The notes under the pieces are model-generated. The model was not told the DNA's origin, made no database searches, and saw nothing but the letters and a program-made list of their open reading frames with translations. This document shows positions 1 to 11,588 of a stretch of DNA of 64,000 bases, piece by piece. Where the stretch lies: positions 1-64,000 of the forward strand of contig QKWP01001877.1 of assembly GCA_003550325.1 (NCBI GenBank), in the 5' to 3' direction. Position numbers and translations under genes: made by a program. The first letter of the stretch is position 1. Every line of letters begins with the position of its first letter. Origin of the DNA: Gigaspora rosea. Taxonomy: Eukaryota; Glomeromycota; Glomeromycetes; Diversisporales; Gigasporaceae.

Positions 1-18
1 TTCATGATTATCTAACAA

Positions 19-930
19 ATGGCTGCCGCAGAGCATCCTGTACTATCCAACGTAACTTTCGTTGATCCAACACCACCGCCAGATGACGTTCCCAAAGTAG
101 ACGAAGTTGGAGCGACTTCAGCTCCGTTGAAATCAGTAGCATTTTTTATTGGTGCTTATTGCAAGGATTATAATGAAGATTTCATGCTATGTAAAAACGA
201 AAATAACGATCCCGCACATTGCTTAAAAGAAGGTAGAAAAGTTACTAGATGCGCTATCGACTTGTGAGTGTCAATAAAGTAAGATTTTCTGATAATGTAA
301 AGATAACTGATCGATATAATGTTCTCGCTTTGAACGAGTAATAATTGTTATAATCTCTATAGGCTTCGCAAGGTGCGTGAACATTGTGATTCAGAGTTTG
401 AAGCTCATTGGCAATGCTTAGACAGAAACAACCAAGAGTATCGTCATTGTAGAGGATTAGAACGAAAGTTTAATTCTTGTGTTTTTAACGCATTGGTATG
501 TTTGATTATTATTATAAATTCTGTCAGAAGAAACGTGGAAATTATTTTTGCGATTTCATTTTGCGTAACATGAGCCTACTAATCTCTAAAGAATCGAATA
601 TTCAAGTACAAGCTTCTCACTTATTCATAATTCAATCAAAATTGACTTAATACGGCCGTCATATTATCATCAGAATGGCTTGATAATTCTAATTCTTCGA
701 GATTGATAAGCTCATTTCCTGTGAAATGAAAATCCAAAAATTCAAATATTTCTATGCCTTCATTAAGAACCTTTATATCATGTATTGTAGCATCTAAAGT
801 TTTTGCTAAACTTAAGCCTATAATATTTATATATTAGAATCTTGAAAAAGTTATTCCTGGATCTCCTTCGAACAAACCTCCAATTCATCTTAAAGAAAAA
901 CCTTTATATAAGGAACGTCCACGTTGGTGA
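19..930 (+). CDS. NADH:ubiquinone oxidoreductase (complex I) NDUFA8-type twin-CHCH subunit
   Basis: Three exons join into a complete frame: 19-263, 363-495 and 838-930, giving 156 residues. Introns have GTGAGT..TAG and GTATGT..TAG borders. The protein carries paired CX9C motifs of the twin-CHCH fold (around YCKDYNEDFMLC, HCLKEGRKVTRC, HCDSEFEAHWQC and HCRGLERKFNSC). It ends in a PGSP..KPPIHLKEKPLYKERPRW tail that fits the NDUFA8/19-kDa subunit family. Family knowledge: this is a nuclear-encoded accessory subunit of mitochondrial complex I, oxidised by the Mia40 pathway in the intermembrane space. The first ATG gives a full-length N-terminus, so the gene is probably complete although it starts 18 bases from the window edge. 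The 342-base second intron is long for this locus, but it joins in frame and leaves no family region missing. Function is inferred from motif layout and length. Confidence 0.86.
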
Positions 931-1905
931 AATAGTTCTGAATAGCCATAATTTTCATTAGAATGTGATTGTTACAAAATTTTGGTATAGACGATAATAA
1001 ATTCAGATCATGATGTTTCCATAAAAGAAAAAGTTTGATCCCTTTGTTGATATTACGACAAATTAATTTCAATACCATCTATTTTCAAAAGTAATAAATC
1101 TACATAACTCTTTCCTAAATGCGTACCATAGCTTGTTCCAAAGCTTAAGCCTTAAACGCCCTCTGTGTTCCCACATGCAGGATATTTTAGACTCGAAACT
1201 TAGTAAAGTTCTGTTTGTCATCTAATGTACACGTGCGACTACTGTCCAATTGTGTCCGTAAATTTAATTGATGCTTTTACTGTTTTATGCAACTTGTATT
1301 AGTTATATCTATAATATAAATCAAATCAGTTTTTATTAAAGCAAAAATTTTTATAATTTAAAGAAAGGTTAACATAAGGTATACTGTATAGTTTGTAGTA
1401 AAATTTAGCAGGTTTTTTTATTAGAATTTAAAAGGTAGGTTTATTAAATTGTAGGCCAAATTGATTATTTTTTTGATTATTTAAAATATTTAAAAATAAG
1501 AATTATATTTTTGTAGTATATGTTTCTATTTGTACATGGAGTGTATGTACACAGGTAATATAAAATCCAACTGATGAAACTATCTTTGGCTATAAACTAA
1601 TTCTCGCCTTATCCCAAACCCCTTACTCTAACCATAATCAAGGTCATCGTAAAAATTGGGTTTATTGGTATGTTACACGGATTTGCAAATTAACTGTTTA
1701 CCATACAGTAGTAATACAAAGTTGATTGTCTTAATAAAATATTGTGTAAATAGTATCATTTGTTTTTTATTTATCTTTTACAAAAAAGAAATAATTTGAC
1801 AAAAAATAAATTATAATGATATGAAAATCCAACCATTTTCCAAAACTAAAAATAGAACTATTGTCTAAATTGATTTAATTTACTAAAATTTAAATTTGAA
1901 CCTTT
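931..1905. other. intergenic, AT-rich
   Basis: Downstream of the complex I subunit gene. No coding frame, RNA gene or clear repeat was recognised. The 62-codon frame on the minus strand at 890-1078 is antisense to the last exon of the gene. Confidence 0.5.
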
Positions 1906-2074
1906 AACCAAATTTGGAGGTCGACTAAAGCGGAGTTAATTCAATATATGATCTACACACTGCATAAATTACATTATTGATACCTATATAACCTTCTAAC
2001 AATAATTGCATCAAAAAGGTAACCCTAACCCTAACCAAATTTCACTCCGCTTTAGCCGACCTCCAAATTTGGTT
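1906..2074. repeat. small inverted-repeat element (MITE-like)
   Basis: Arms 1906-1936 and 2044-2074 are reverse complements with about two mismatches (core AAATTTGGAGGTCG..TAAAGC). The central segment contains the telomere-like run CCCTAACCCTAACC at about 2022-2036. No transposase frame is present. Confidence 0.7.
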
Positions 2075-2333
2075 TAATTTGCTAAAAAAAATATGATCTA
2101 TATTAGAAATGTCTAAAAGCCTAGCCCATATCACCACTTTTTACTTTACATATATATTCATATAAAAAAACATTTTGATTTTAATAAAAAAATCATCTAG
2201 CCAGGTAATGAGAACAAGTTTATTTGTTTATATAGCCTTATATATATGTAATCTAAGACTTTGGCTTATTCCCACTCCATTTATAATATTATATAATTTC
2301 TGTTACAGTTCTTATTAACATATTTAATTTATA

Positions 2334-2700
2334 GTTTTACTAAATCACTACTGGTATTCAATATTATAATAATTTTCACCAATCAAATTTTTTAAATGTG
2401 GTATAATATAAAAATTAGATTTAATATAAAATTTTTGTTGTTTTGCTATTTTTTTAAAAAAATATCTTCTAACTTAAAATTTTATCTATAAAATCTTTTT
2501 TTTTAAAAAAAAAGTTTTTTGCAAAATTTTACTATATTCACTCTATATTCTATATTTTACTCTAACCCTAACTATTAACTTTAACTTAATATTTATTAAA
2601 TTTAATTTTTGTTTATTTTTTTTTTGTTTATTTTTTTGATATTGATTTTATGGTATACCAAATACTGGTATTAAATACTAGTGGTATGATTTAGTAAAAC
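2334..2700. repeat. MITE with GTTTTACTAAATCA termini, TA target site
   Basis: Starts GTTTTACTAAATCA and ends with the near-complement TGATTTAGTAAAAC, and is flanked on both sides by TA. The interior is AT-rich and includes TAACCCTAAC at about 2564. A second copy in opposite orientation lies at 42516-42817 and shares the sub-terminal segment around CACCAATCAAATTTTTTAAA. Confidence 0.68.
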
Positions 2701-2900
2701 TAATTGATTATTTAAATAATAATTATATTAATGTAGCAAAAAAGATTTTTTTTATAATCATATTATATTAATTACAGTCGATACTATCTAAATGTATACT
2801 GTCTAAATGCATATTGTTCAATTGCATACTATTTTATTTTCCAATATAGTTACTAATTATAAATGCATAATTCTCTATTTGCATAATATATAAAGAGTTT

Positions 2901-3318
2901 TATATGTTCTGATTTTTGGAATTTATAAAAAAAGCTTATTTTTTAAAACTTTAAAGCTAAATAATTTTTGATCTACTGGTCCATTTTAAATGATTTTACT
3001 ACCAAACTGTTTGTTTCTTTAAGATGATTCCAATGAGCTAAAAATCATAAAAATCCAATTACAGGGTCATAAGAAAATGTGCTATCAAATAGGTGACGCA
3101 CCTAAAATTGGTTTGACATAAATCAAACTAATTTTAGATGCATCACCTATTTGATAGTACATTTTCTCATGCCCCTGTAATCAGAATTTTATAATTTTGG
3201 ACTTGTTGGAATCGTCTCAAAGAAATAAATATTTTGGCAGTAAAATCATTTTAAATGGACCAGTAGATCAAAAATTATATAGCTTTAAAGTATAAATTCC
3301 AAAAATCAGAGCATATAT
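2901..3318. repeat. foldback element, about 200-bp arms
   Basis: The whole segment is one long imperfect palindrome centred near 3110 (for example CTGATTTTTGGAATTT at 2910 against AAATTCCAAAAATCAG ending at 3310). A diverged second copy of the same family lies at 3646-3940, sharing GATCTAGTGGTCTATTTTA-type arms and the AATCCAATNACAGG core. Confidence 0.72.
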
Positions 3319-3378
3319 TTATTTTTATTAATAATATACAACTTAATTGCATAAAAAAAATTAAATTTAAATATAAAT

Positions 3379-3632
3379 TATCTGCTTAAAATATAGTGCG
3401 TCGGGTAGTAATAGGAGGACCATGAACCAGAGAGTTTAAATAGACAATTCCTGTAGTTGGGTTGTAGGTATGGCAGCTAGTGTAGAACCTTCGGGCGGAC
3501 TACTTAAATTAGGCACCAAAAGTGCACGTGTGGCTAGTTGTATCCTCATTCATATAACAAATATTACGTCACTATAACTCATAATAAAATCCCGGGCATA
3601 GCACACGGCCTCTAAACTTAAAAAAAAAAAAA
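3379..3632 (+). mobile_element. 5'-truncated poly-A retroelement, same family as 4578-5269
   Basis: About 250 bp that align with the last third of the element at 4578-5269 (shared blocks GAGGGTTTAAATAGGCAAT-like, GTAGAACCTTC and GTGGCTAGTTGTA), ending in a run of 13 A. The possible target duplication TTAAATATAAAT lies at 3367-3378 and 3633-3644. It is AT-rich, so it is only suggestive. The 5' truncation and A-tail suggest target-primed reverse transcription. Confidence 0.6.
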
Positions 3633-3645
3633 TTAAATATAAATA

Positions 3646-3940
3646 ACTCTTGATCTAGTAATCTATTTTAGATTATTTAATACCAAAATGATCGACTCAC
3701 TAAAATAATTCTAATGAGTCCAAAATGATTAAAATCCAATCACAGAATTACAAGATTGTTAACAATTTATATTACATTATATTAATATTTGCATATATTT
3801 ACTAAAAATAAAATATACAAATTGTTAATAATCTTGTGATCCTGTGATTGGATTTTAATAATTTTGGGCTTAAAATTGCCTTATTAAGCTGGTTATTTTG
3901 ATAGTTAAATAATTCAAAATAGACCACTAGATCAAAAAAG
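3646..3940. repeat. foldback element, second copy
   Basis: Imperfect palindrome centred near 3790, with arms reading CTTGATCTAG.. and ..CTAGATCAA. Related to the element at 2901-3318. It sits directly next to the poly-A end of the retroelement copy. Confidence 0.6.
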
Positions 3941-4195
3941 CTATTCATGTTTAAGACAAATTATTAATAAAATTTTAATAATTTTAATAGTTAATTAATA
4001 CATCATATAATTATTATAACGGTCTAATTGCATATACTGTCTATATGCATAAAAAAGTCTCTGGCAGATGGTATGCAATTAGACAGTATCAACTTTATAA
4101 CTTTATATTATATAGTGCATAAAAATTATTATAAAAATAAATAAAATATTATAATAGTATATAAATAAATACTATATAGTGCATATAGTAATATT

Positions 4196-4388
4196 ATAAG
4201 ACTTTTAATAACTATATAAACTAAAAATAACTATAACTACGTTTANGGATTATTTTGAATTAAATTTGGGTTATTTCAGGTTCAATTTTTGGTTAAATTT
4301 AGAATTAATTTTTGGTTTATTTTAGATTAAATTTTGTTTATAAGACTTTTAATAACTATATAAACTAAAAATAACTATAACTACGTTT
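4196..4388. repeat. 50-bp direct repeat around a single N
   Basis: The 50 bases 4196-4245, just before the N at 4246, recur exactly at 4339-4388. This suggests two contig ends sharing sequence that were joined without being merged; a true short tandem duplication is the alternative. Confidence 0.7.
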
Positions 4389-4577
4389 AGGCCATAGATA
4401 AGTATTTAGGTTTACTTATATATATGTCTGAGTTTTTATTCTTAGTATTAGATTTAAAAAAATGAAATTTCTTTTAGTACTATAAAAAGTTTTTATTAAA
4501 TTTAATAAAGATAAAAGCAAGGTTTTACCTTTAATATTTAATAAAAAATAACTATAACTAATAATAAATATTATAAT

Positions 4578-5269
4578 TACAACAAGAGAATTTGGCAAAC
4601 CCTACCAACCAGACTGCCAGATATCATTACCAAAGAAAAAGAACATGTGAATGTACCAAGAGAAGGAAGATCACAGCACTTGCTAAGCAGACCAAACCTT
4701 TTGGGTTCTTGAATTGGAAGTAGAATTGCAACTGGGAAAAAAAAGCAACTAGGAGTAAGAAAAGCATTCCAGAAGAAAGAAACTGAAAGAAAATAAGAAA
4801 GTACTGGGGTCAGGTGAATTTTACAAGGGCAAACGTAGGTAATGGTAGCAGTTGCAGATAACTTCTAACTGCAAGTATAAGCCTCGGTGAATGCGTAAGC
4901 TACCAAAATGCAGGTAATATCTGTATAGGATGGGAAAATACTCTACCAAGTCTCTTACTGAGGATAAACTAGTCCTAAAGGTGCGGTACAGAATCTGGAA
5001 CTGTGTTCCAGTAATACAAGATAAACTGGCAGGAGGCAAAAATTAGAGGGTTTAAATAGGCAATACCAGTATGTGGGTTGCAGGTATAGCAGCCATTGTA
5101 GAACCTTCAGGTGGCTACTTAAATAGGCAACTAAAAGTTGCAGATGTGGCTAGTTGTACTCTTGTCAATATACAAATTTCAGAAGGACATCTATATAGGA
5201 CACTAAGGTTTATTATATCTTGAATAAAAGCCAATAACCCCCAAAGTGTGCACTTTGAATTAAAAAAAA
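4578..5269 (+). mobile_element. non-autonomous poly-A retroelement (SINE- or LINE-tail-like)
   Basis: A 692-bp segment, less AT-rich than its surroundings, ends in poly-A and is bounded by the 15-bp duplication AATAAATATTATAAT (4563-4577 and 5270-5284). No open frame longer than about 70 codons was found, and none resembles a known protein. A 5'-truncated relative lies at 3379-3632, so the family is dispersed. No clear tRNA-like head was found, so it could equally be the 3' end of a larger LINE. Confidence 0.62.
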
Positions 5270-5641
5270 AATAAATATTATAATAAAAAAAATAATTCTG
5301 TAAATTAATTATTTAAGCTTTATATTATATTACAGAACCAATTTTTTATAAGTTGATTCAAATCAAAATTATTAGTTAAAATGTCTAATATATTTTAAAA
5401 TTTTGGCCACTAATATAAATTTTTAAAAATTTTTTATTATATCAAAAAAAAAATTTAATTGGCTAATTTTTATATAAATCAAAGTTTTTATAATAAAATT
5501 TTTTAAAATTTTGGCCACACTAATCTTGATTCTAGACTATATGCACTATATTATAAAACAGTATTTATCTTTTTATTTGTTTAATAATTATTTAAGAACT
5601 TGCTCTTGTATATAATTTAAATTACATCTCCAACTAATTTT

Positions 5642-7228
5642 TATTTTTTTTTATTTTTTTTTTAACCCTTCAGCTCTATGGCTGTTGGGGCGTGTATGGT
5701 GCTCATTTATTAAGGTCCTTGTTATTTTGTACATTAAGGTCATACAATTTTTCAAATTACATTTCTATTGTTACATATTTTGTGACTAGTTATACTACCT
5801 AATTCTGTACTCAGTTACTCCGATATCACTCATTTTGGTTACCCAATCCGCCGGCGGTGTCTTTGGATTTCCAACTTCTTCCGGAACCTCGGGTCGTCCG
5901 TACTGACCAGGGCATGGAGAAGATAAGATCATCTCAGTACTTCCTTCCTTTAGCCTTCCGAAGTTTCAGCTTCCAACTTCAACCAAGACCTCTAGTCGTT
6001 CGTACCGACCGGGCAGGGGGATAGTGTTACAAGCTGACTAGTTTTTATTGGCTGGGTTAGCCAGCTGATAAAAATTTCAGCTAAGTGGCTGACTAATGGC
6101 TAATATATATCAATCGTGCCGAAATCAATAACATAACTGATTCAGCAGAAAAATCATTCAGCAAATTTTTACTAAGTGACCCAGAATTTATAATAACAGT
6201 AGTATGACCTAAATTTCTCTTCCTGAGGCATTATTTTATGCTTGCAATATATAAATGTATACACCCAAGTGAGAATAGATAACTATATTAATCTTTAAAT
6301 AAGTACAATTCTTAAATAAGTACAATTTATTCTTCTACCAAAAAATTATTATTATATAATTCTCAAGGCTCACTGCATTAGCGTGACGCATTAACTTGTT
6401 GAAATATAGAACCTTAACTTTCATAAGAAAAATCATAACATATATCTTTATTTCTGATTTTCTACCACAGTAAAAAATGCTTTAACATTACTAAAATATG
6501 ATAGATCTTTTAGAGATCTGGAAGTATTTCAATTAGATTTAATTTATATATAAAAAACTCAATACGAAATAAAAAAGTTTGCTTTTGAATAGAAGTCTCT
6601 TGGCACATACCTCTAACAATTCAGCAAACGTTTATTATTGCTGTATCAATAATTAAAGTTTGGATATAGATTTGTGTTCGATTTGATCTATTATTATATA
6701 TACTTATCACATGAATGGTATACTCTTAGCCATATTAGCTAGCCGATACACTTATATCAGCTGGCTTAGCTGGCTAAGCTGCCTTAGACACGGCTGCTCT
6801 AGCCAGCTTGTAACACTACAGGGGGATAGGTCCTCGGTACCTTCTTTCTTCGGCCTTCCAAAGTTTTTGTTCTCCTTCCGTTTCGGGTTAGGACTGAGCC
6901 CATCCTGAGTTCATCTGAGATCTTTTTCCTTATCGGGTTAGTGCAACTTGCCACTTATTTTATCATGTTACCATTCAACCAGAATCCCACTGGAAGTATA
7001 CATTTATCCTTATTCAACCGGAATTCCACCGGTAGTATCCAATATTTTTCGAAATTTGGCAGCACAAACACACCGATGTGGTTAAATTAACCGCGGTCCT
7101 AGCATTCTAGTTCAGCCCTTCCTCTCGTGATCGCATATAGTTTTTCATGTCCACTAGTGGGGGTTGAACCGGCGACCTTACATTTGGTGACCTGGGAGCA
7201 TAACCACCTACGCTATCAGCCCGCAGGT
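5642..7228 (-). mobile_element. tRNA-derived SINE, interrupted by a hAT element
   Basis: Read on the minus strand, the element begins near 7228 with a tRNA-like head. An A-box-like TAGCGTAGGTGG and the B box GGTTCAACCCC are correctly ordered, about 40 bases apart. It ends at 5642 in an A-rich tail. An exact 17-bp target-site duplication, CATCTCCAACTAATTTT, flanks it at 5625-5641 and 7229-7245. Without the inserted hAT copy the SINE is about 780 bp, long for this class. tRNA-headed SINEs use an internal Pol III promoter and borrow LINE machinery. Confidence 0.8.
6022..6818. mobile_element. non-autonomous hAT element inside the SINE
   Basis: Starts TAGTGTTACAAGCTG and ends with its exact complement CAGCTTGTAACACTA. 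It is flanked by the perfect 8-bp duplication CAGGGGGA (6014-6021 and 6819-6826). An 8-bp duplication plus a YARNG terminus is the hAT signature. The ends are rich in GCTGGCTTAGC-like sub-repeats. No transposase frame is present. Confidence 0.88.
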
Positions 7229-7245
7229 CATCTCCAACTAATTTT

Positions 7246-8299
7246 ATAAATACTGTATGTTTAAATTGAGGAGACAAGCAGTTAATTGTGATACAAGATT
7301 TGATATGTGATTGTCAGGTATTTCGCAGATCAGTATAGTATAGATACCACCTATATGCTATGCTATACTGATCTTTGAAAAACTCTAACATAAATAAGAA
7401 CTTAATAAAAATTAATATACATACATATCAAATATATTAATAATTTAAATTAAAAATTTTTAATATAACTAATTATTAGAATATCAGCACAACCAAAAGT
7501 TTAGTTTAGACGAATTTTAGTTGTACTGCTAATTCATATATTATTATCAGAATTATGTACAGTACCGCATGGGCATGATTTTGAATTTTAGCTTAACGCT
7601 ACGTGAAATACCAGGAAAGTGTAAACAAAATCTTGCACCCAAATTAAGCTTAATTTAGGCAGTAATTCGAAATTACACCTCTGCATGTTATTTCACGACT
7701 ATAGGGGTATAAAATTATGTAATTGGCGAACGATAAGTCGATTTGAAAATGTTTACACTTTGACCACAAGGTTTACCCCATATTACTTATAATGTAAATT
7801 AATTATATATTTCGATATTTATAATAAAAATATTTACATCCGCCAATGTTGAATCTACTTTCCTTACCCTTTGATATGATAAACTACAGAAATTCCTTCT
7901 TAGCTTGTTACTGGATATTCGATTGGAGTTATGAATGAATTATTTCTTTAACGGTCAAGATTTTTTATAAGAAATATTTCCGAACTTTTTATTTCAGGTG
8001 AAGAACTAGGAACTTTTTGGGAAAAAGAAGGCCTATTTTCAAATGTATCATCGATGTCAATGTTTTCAAAAGTTTTCATTAATAAAAGAATTACTTTTTT
8101 CGAAAAAAGATCCATTAAGAGAATTGTTTTTTTGAAAAAATTTTCGTCAGCAAAAAAACTATTTGCTGATAGACAGATTCCTCATCCAAACTAATATCTC
8201 TTGAAGGTATTTGCATCATTTTATTAATGGATAATATTTTAAAAATTAATTTTTTTTTAAAAAAAAAAAGCATAGTTGCGATCACTGCTTTCGCTGTTT

Positions 8300-8333
<34 letters not shown>

Positions 8334-9537
8334 TCGTTACGATCACTGCATTCGTTTTTAAACTATCAAAATAACATTATAGACTCAACCTATTAAATTT
8401 TACAAAAATTGGACCCGATATTTTAAGTTGAAAAGCCCAAAGTCTGGATTTCTTTAATGTCACGTTTGCATAATACTGTAATATACATTCTATACGTAGT
8501 TGTGACCTTACCAATCATACACACGTGTTATCATACAGCATACCGATACAATTTCCTGCAGTCTAGGCAATTGAGTTACCTATACTGCAAGAGATTCGAA
8601 ATTAATGTTCAAAGCATGCTTAAGCTTTAATAATTAGTAATTTTTAAGAACAGTTCAAACCATATTCAAGCTTTAATCATTAACAAATTTAAGTTAATTT
8701 TCAAATCTCTGTTCAAAGTTGTTCTGCGGCGAAACTTTTACAGTATAAGTTATATATTTATTTTCATGTTTGTTAAATGATAGTAATAATATGCATATAT
8801 CAAAAATATTGCTAAACAAAAAAAAAAAGAAAAGAGTTGCCTTAAACAACTTTACAAACAATTAAATTATTATAAAATAGATGTAAAAACTAATTTATCA
8901 AGAGATAATCTAAAAAATTAAATATTATTATAAACCTAGAATTGATAAAATATTATATTTTTTTTAGAAGTCAATTTTTTTTATTTTTTATTGCTTCAGA
9001 AAATAAAAAAAAAACTTACCAGACTTCAGCCGAATTGTATATTGCTAATATTTAATTGGAAAATAAATGAATTATATATTATATATAAATAATATGTATA
9101 TATTATATATATATATATATTATGTACAGAATATATATCTAATATTTCAAAGTAAATATGTATACTAAAATTGCTGGTATATATAATAATAATGATGATG
9201 AACTTTATTAGCGAATATAATAAAAATGAAAATTGATTTAATATACATACAAAAGTCAACCTTCTCTAAATATTCTCTTCCCTCGCGACGTACGTACGCA
9301 TTTATATGAGGGATTTATATTAATTCCTGAACTTGAAACCGAGGCATGGCGCATTTACAGAAAGCGCACCTTTTTTTAATAATAGAGATGGTTGACTAAT
9401 GAAAATTAGGTATTATTAACATTAAGATTGAATCCAATATGACCATCCAAACCGAGAAATGAATATCAAACCGATTCATAATAGATGATATAGTCATTTG
9501 AGGTTTTTTTTTTTTTTTAGTCACAAGAAAACGATTA
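7246..9537. other. intergenic, low-complexity, no gene seen
   Basis: Holds a hairpin with arms 7327-7338 and 7363-7374. A duplicated segment around GCGATCACTGC (8277 and 8339) is separated by a 30-base A run. AT dinucleotide tracts lie near 9070-9120. No coding frame was recognised. Confidence 0.5.
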
Positions 9538-9794
9538 TCATCGATTAATCGAATTTACGATATTCGATATAGACATTTGAGATTTTATTCTTTCAGATTC
9601 TTTTGATTTTTCACGGTAAATAAAGTTCTTTACTTGCAAAGGGGTCCTACCGGGAAGTTTACTTGCTATTGAAGCATATGAAGTTGTTTTACGTAGTAGA
9701 CGACGAATTAGATTTTGTTCTTCCTCGGTAAGAGGACCCTTTTTTACTATTAAACGAGAAAATTAAAAGGAAGTTAAGAAAAAGAAATGGATAT

Positions 9795-9870
<76 letters not shown>

Positions 9871-10367
9871 TCACATACTGGTACAATCGAGGTGGTTTAT
9901 ATATCTATGATTAAAAAAAATTTTGTTGATGAGTTTAAAATGAAAGCTATTTAGGATTTTTCAAAGTATTATGAGAGAGGTAAATTATTTTAAGACAATT
10001 TATCATCTGCATAATTTTTAACATATAAATTTAACATCCCCATGTCTCACATTATGCACAGTGTTAAATACAAATATCTAAATACCTTTCGCGGCATTGT
10101 TTCGAGCTTCGAGTTTGTACTTTCCGTGCTACCGCAGTCCACGAAATTTGAGGAGATTTTTTATTTTGTTGAGCACTTTGTAATATTTCTTCGAGAGAAT
10201 TCAACAACAAAGAGTCTTCCTGTATTCACGTGATCAGAACGATGATTTCATGATATCATTTAGTAATCCTGATACCGATACAGTAAATGTAATTAATATA
10301 TGATGATAAAAAAACCCCTTACATCAGAGCTCCAGGGCCCTTTAACGTTTTGAGAATTTGTAGACAT
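9538..10367 (-). CDS. two-repeat Myb/SANT DNA-binding protein (copy A)
   Basis: Four exons on the minus strand, in transcript order 10367-10323, 10219-10086, 9904-9879 and 9746-9538, join to 137 residues with GT..AG borders throughout. Repeat 1 (about residues 9-61) shows KGPWSSDED and TRSSKQCRERY; repeat 2 (about 70-112) shows KKGPLTEEEQ and PGRTPLQVKNF. This is the Myb helix-turn-helix pattern, including the SKQCRER recognition helix. Exon 3 is only 26 nt and supplies the linker YINHLDCT between repeats. A basic tail follows. The protein is small, little more than the DNA-binding domain, and no activation domain is visible. The role is inferred to be a nuclear DNA-binding regulator; the target is unknown. 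A paralogue with the same exon plan lies 4 kb away on the same strand. Confidence 0.87.
9802..9870. repeat. AAT trinucleotide microsatellite
   Basis: About 23 uninterrupted AAT/TAA units inside intron 3 of Myb copy A, eight bases from the 26-nt exon. Confidence 0.9.
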
Positions 10368-11231
10368 TAAGTATCTTGTTAAAAATATGTCTTAGCTAAA
10401 GGCTTTTAAAGTACCTATTTATCATGAATAAGTTCTTTGACAGTTACCTAAATATAGAGAATTTATTAGATATTATATGATATCAGGTATTCGGTTTAAA
10501 AAGAACTTTTGTGAAACCAAATTGCCAGTGTACTTAGTGTACGAGTAGGTTATTATCACCAGATTTACTATTTATATGATCATAATTAAGTAAACAGTGT
10601 CAATTATGCTTTCGTACGCACGTACTGTTTTACTGTATAACACTTCCATGCATAAATAAATAAATATTACCCAACTCCTTTGTGTTAAAATATTTCGTCA
10701 CCTATTAAAATTTTTTTTCGTGATATATAACATTAGCTCAACCAAATATGGAAATTATTGCTTTGTGTTATTGTGTTATTGGCGTTTTTTTTTTACTCGC
10801 ATTCTTTTTTTTATAATCACATATTGAACCATTGTCATGTTACCTATATTGACATTCGGATCTAAAGATGTTCCGGATTATTTTAATTATGTACAATAAA
10901 ATGAATTTACATTACATATTACAAACTTTAAAGACAAGTTTTAAATTTTATTTTGGTATAGTCGATCTTTTTTTATGAAGTGTATCTTATCTAAAAATAT
11001 GGGTAGATGCGGGCATTTATTAAGCATTCTACCTACTGTTATTAAAGAAAAAGACATGATAATTAGTTAATTTAAATACAGTATACTGTATATATAACGG
11101 TAAGTGAGAAATTTATTAAACAGTTTTATAAAAATTCGTACTAAATTCCGAACATTATGTAAATATTTACTGTACATGAATTGTTCAAAGATCTCTATAA
11201 TGATAGTATGAATAAAAAATGTATATATATA

Positions 11232-11275
<44 letters not shown>

Positions 11276-11556
11276 TACTGTATATATATTGGTATAATAT
11301 ATATAATATATATACTGTATATATATTGGTATAATATATATCAAATATATATATAATATATATATATATAGTATATATACGGAAATTTTCAAATTTTCAG
11401 TTTCGGAATGAGTTACTTTCGGTAAATTGCGATTTGTAATACATCTAAAATATCTAAAATGAATGGTTTAAATACTGGACGTGTATAAACATATAGAATA
11501 TTCTGTATATACTTTTAATATTTCAACATGATTTATAAACATCATAAGTTATATTA

Positions 11557-11588
<32 letters not shown>

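Noticed and set aside
890-1078. 62-codon minus-strand frame
   Set aside because: It overlaps the last exon of the complex I subunit gene antisense and has no family features.
6711-6908. 65-codon plus-strand frame
   Set aside because: It crosses the right boundary of the hAT element into the SINE, so it is chimeric.
7140-7228. Possible tRNA gene on the minus strand
   Set aside because: A- and B-box-like words are present, but no acceptor stem closes and the segment is the head of a SINE with a 17-bp target duplication.
11195-11392. 65-codon frame rich in Tyr and Ile
   Set aside because: It is a direct reading of a TA dinucleotide array.
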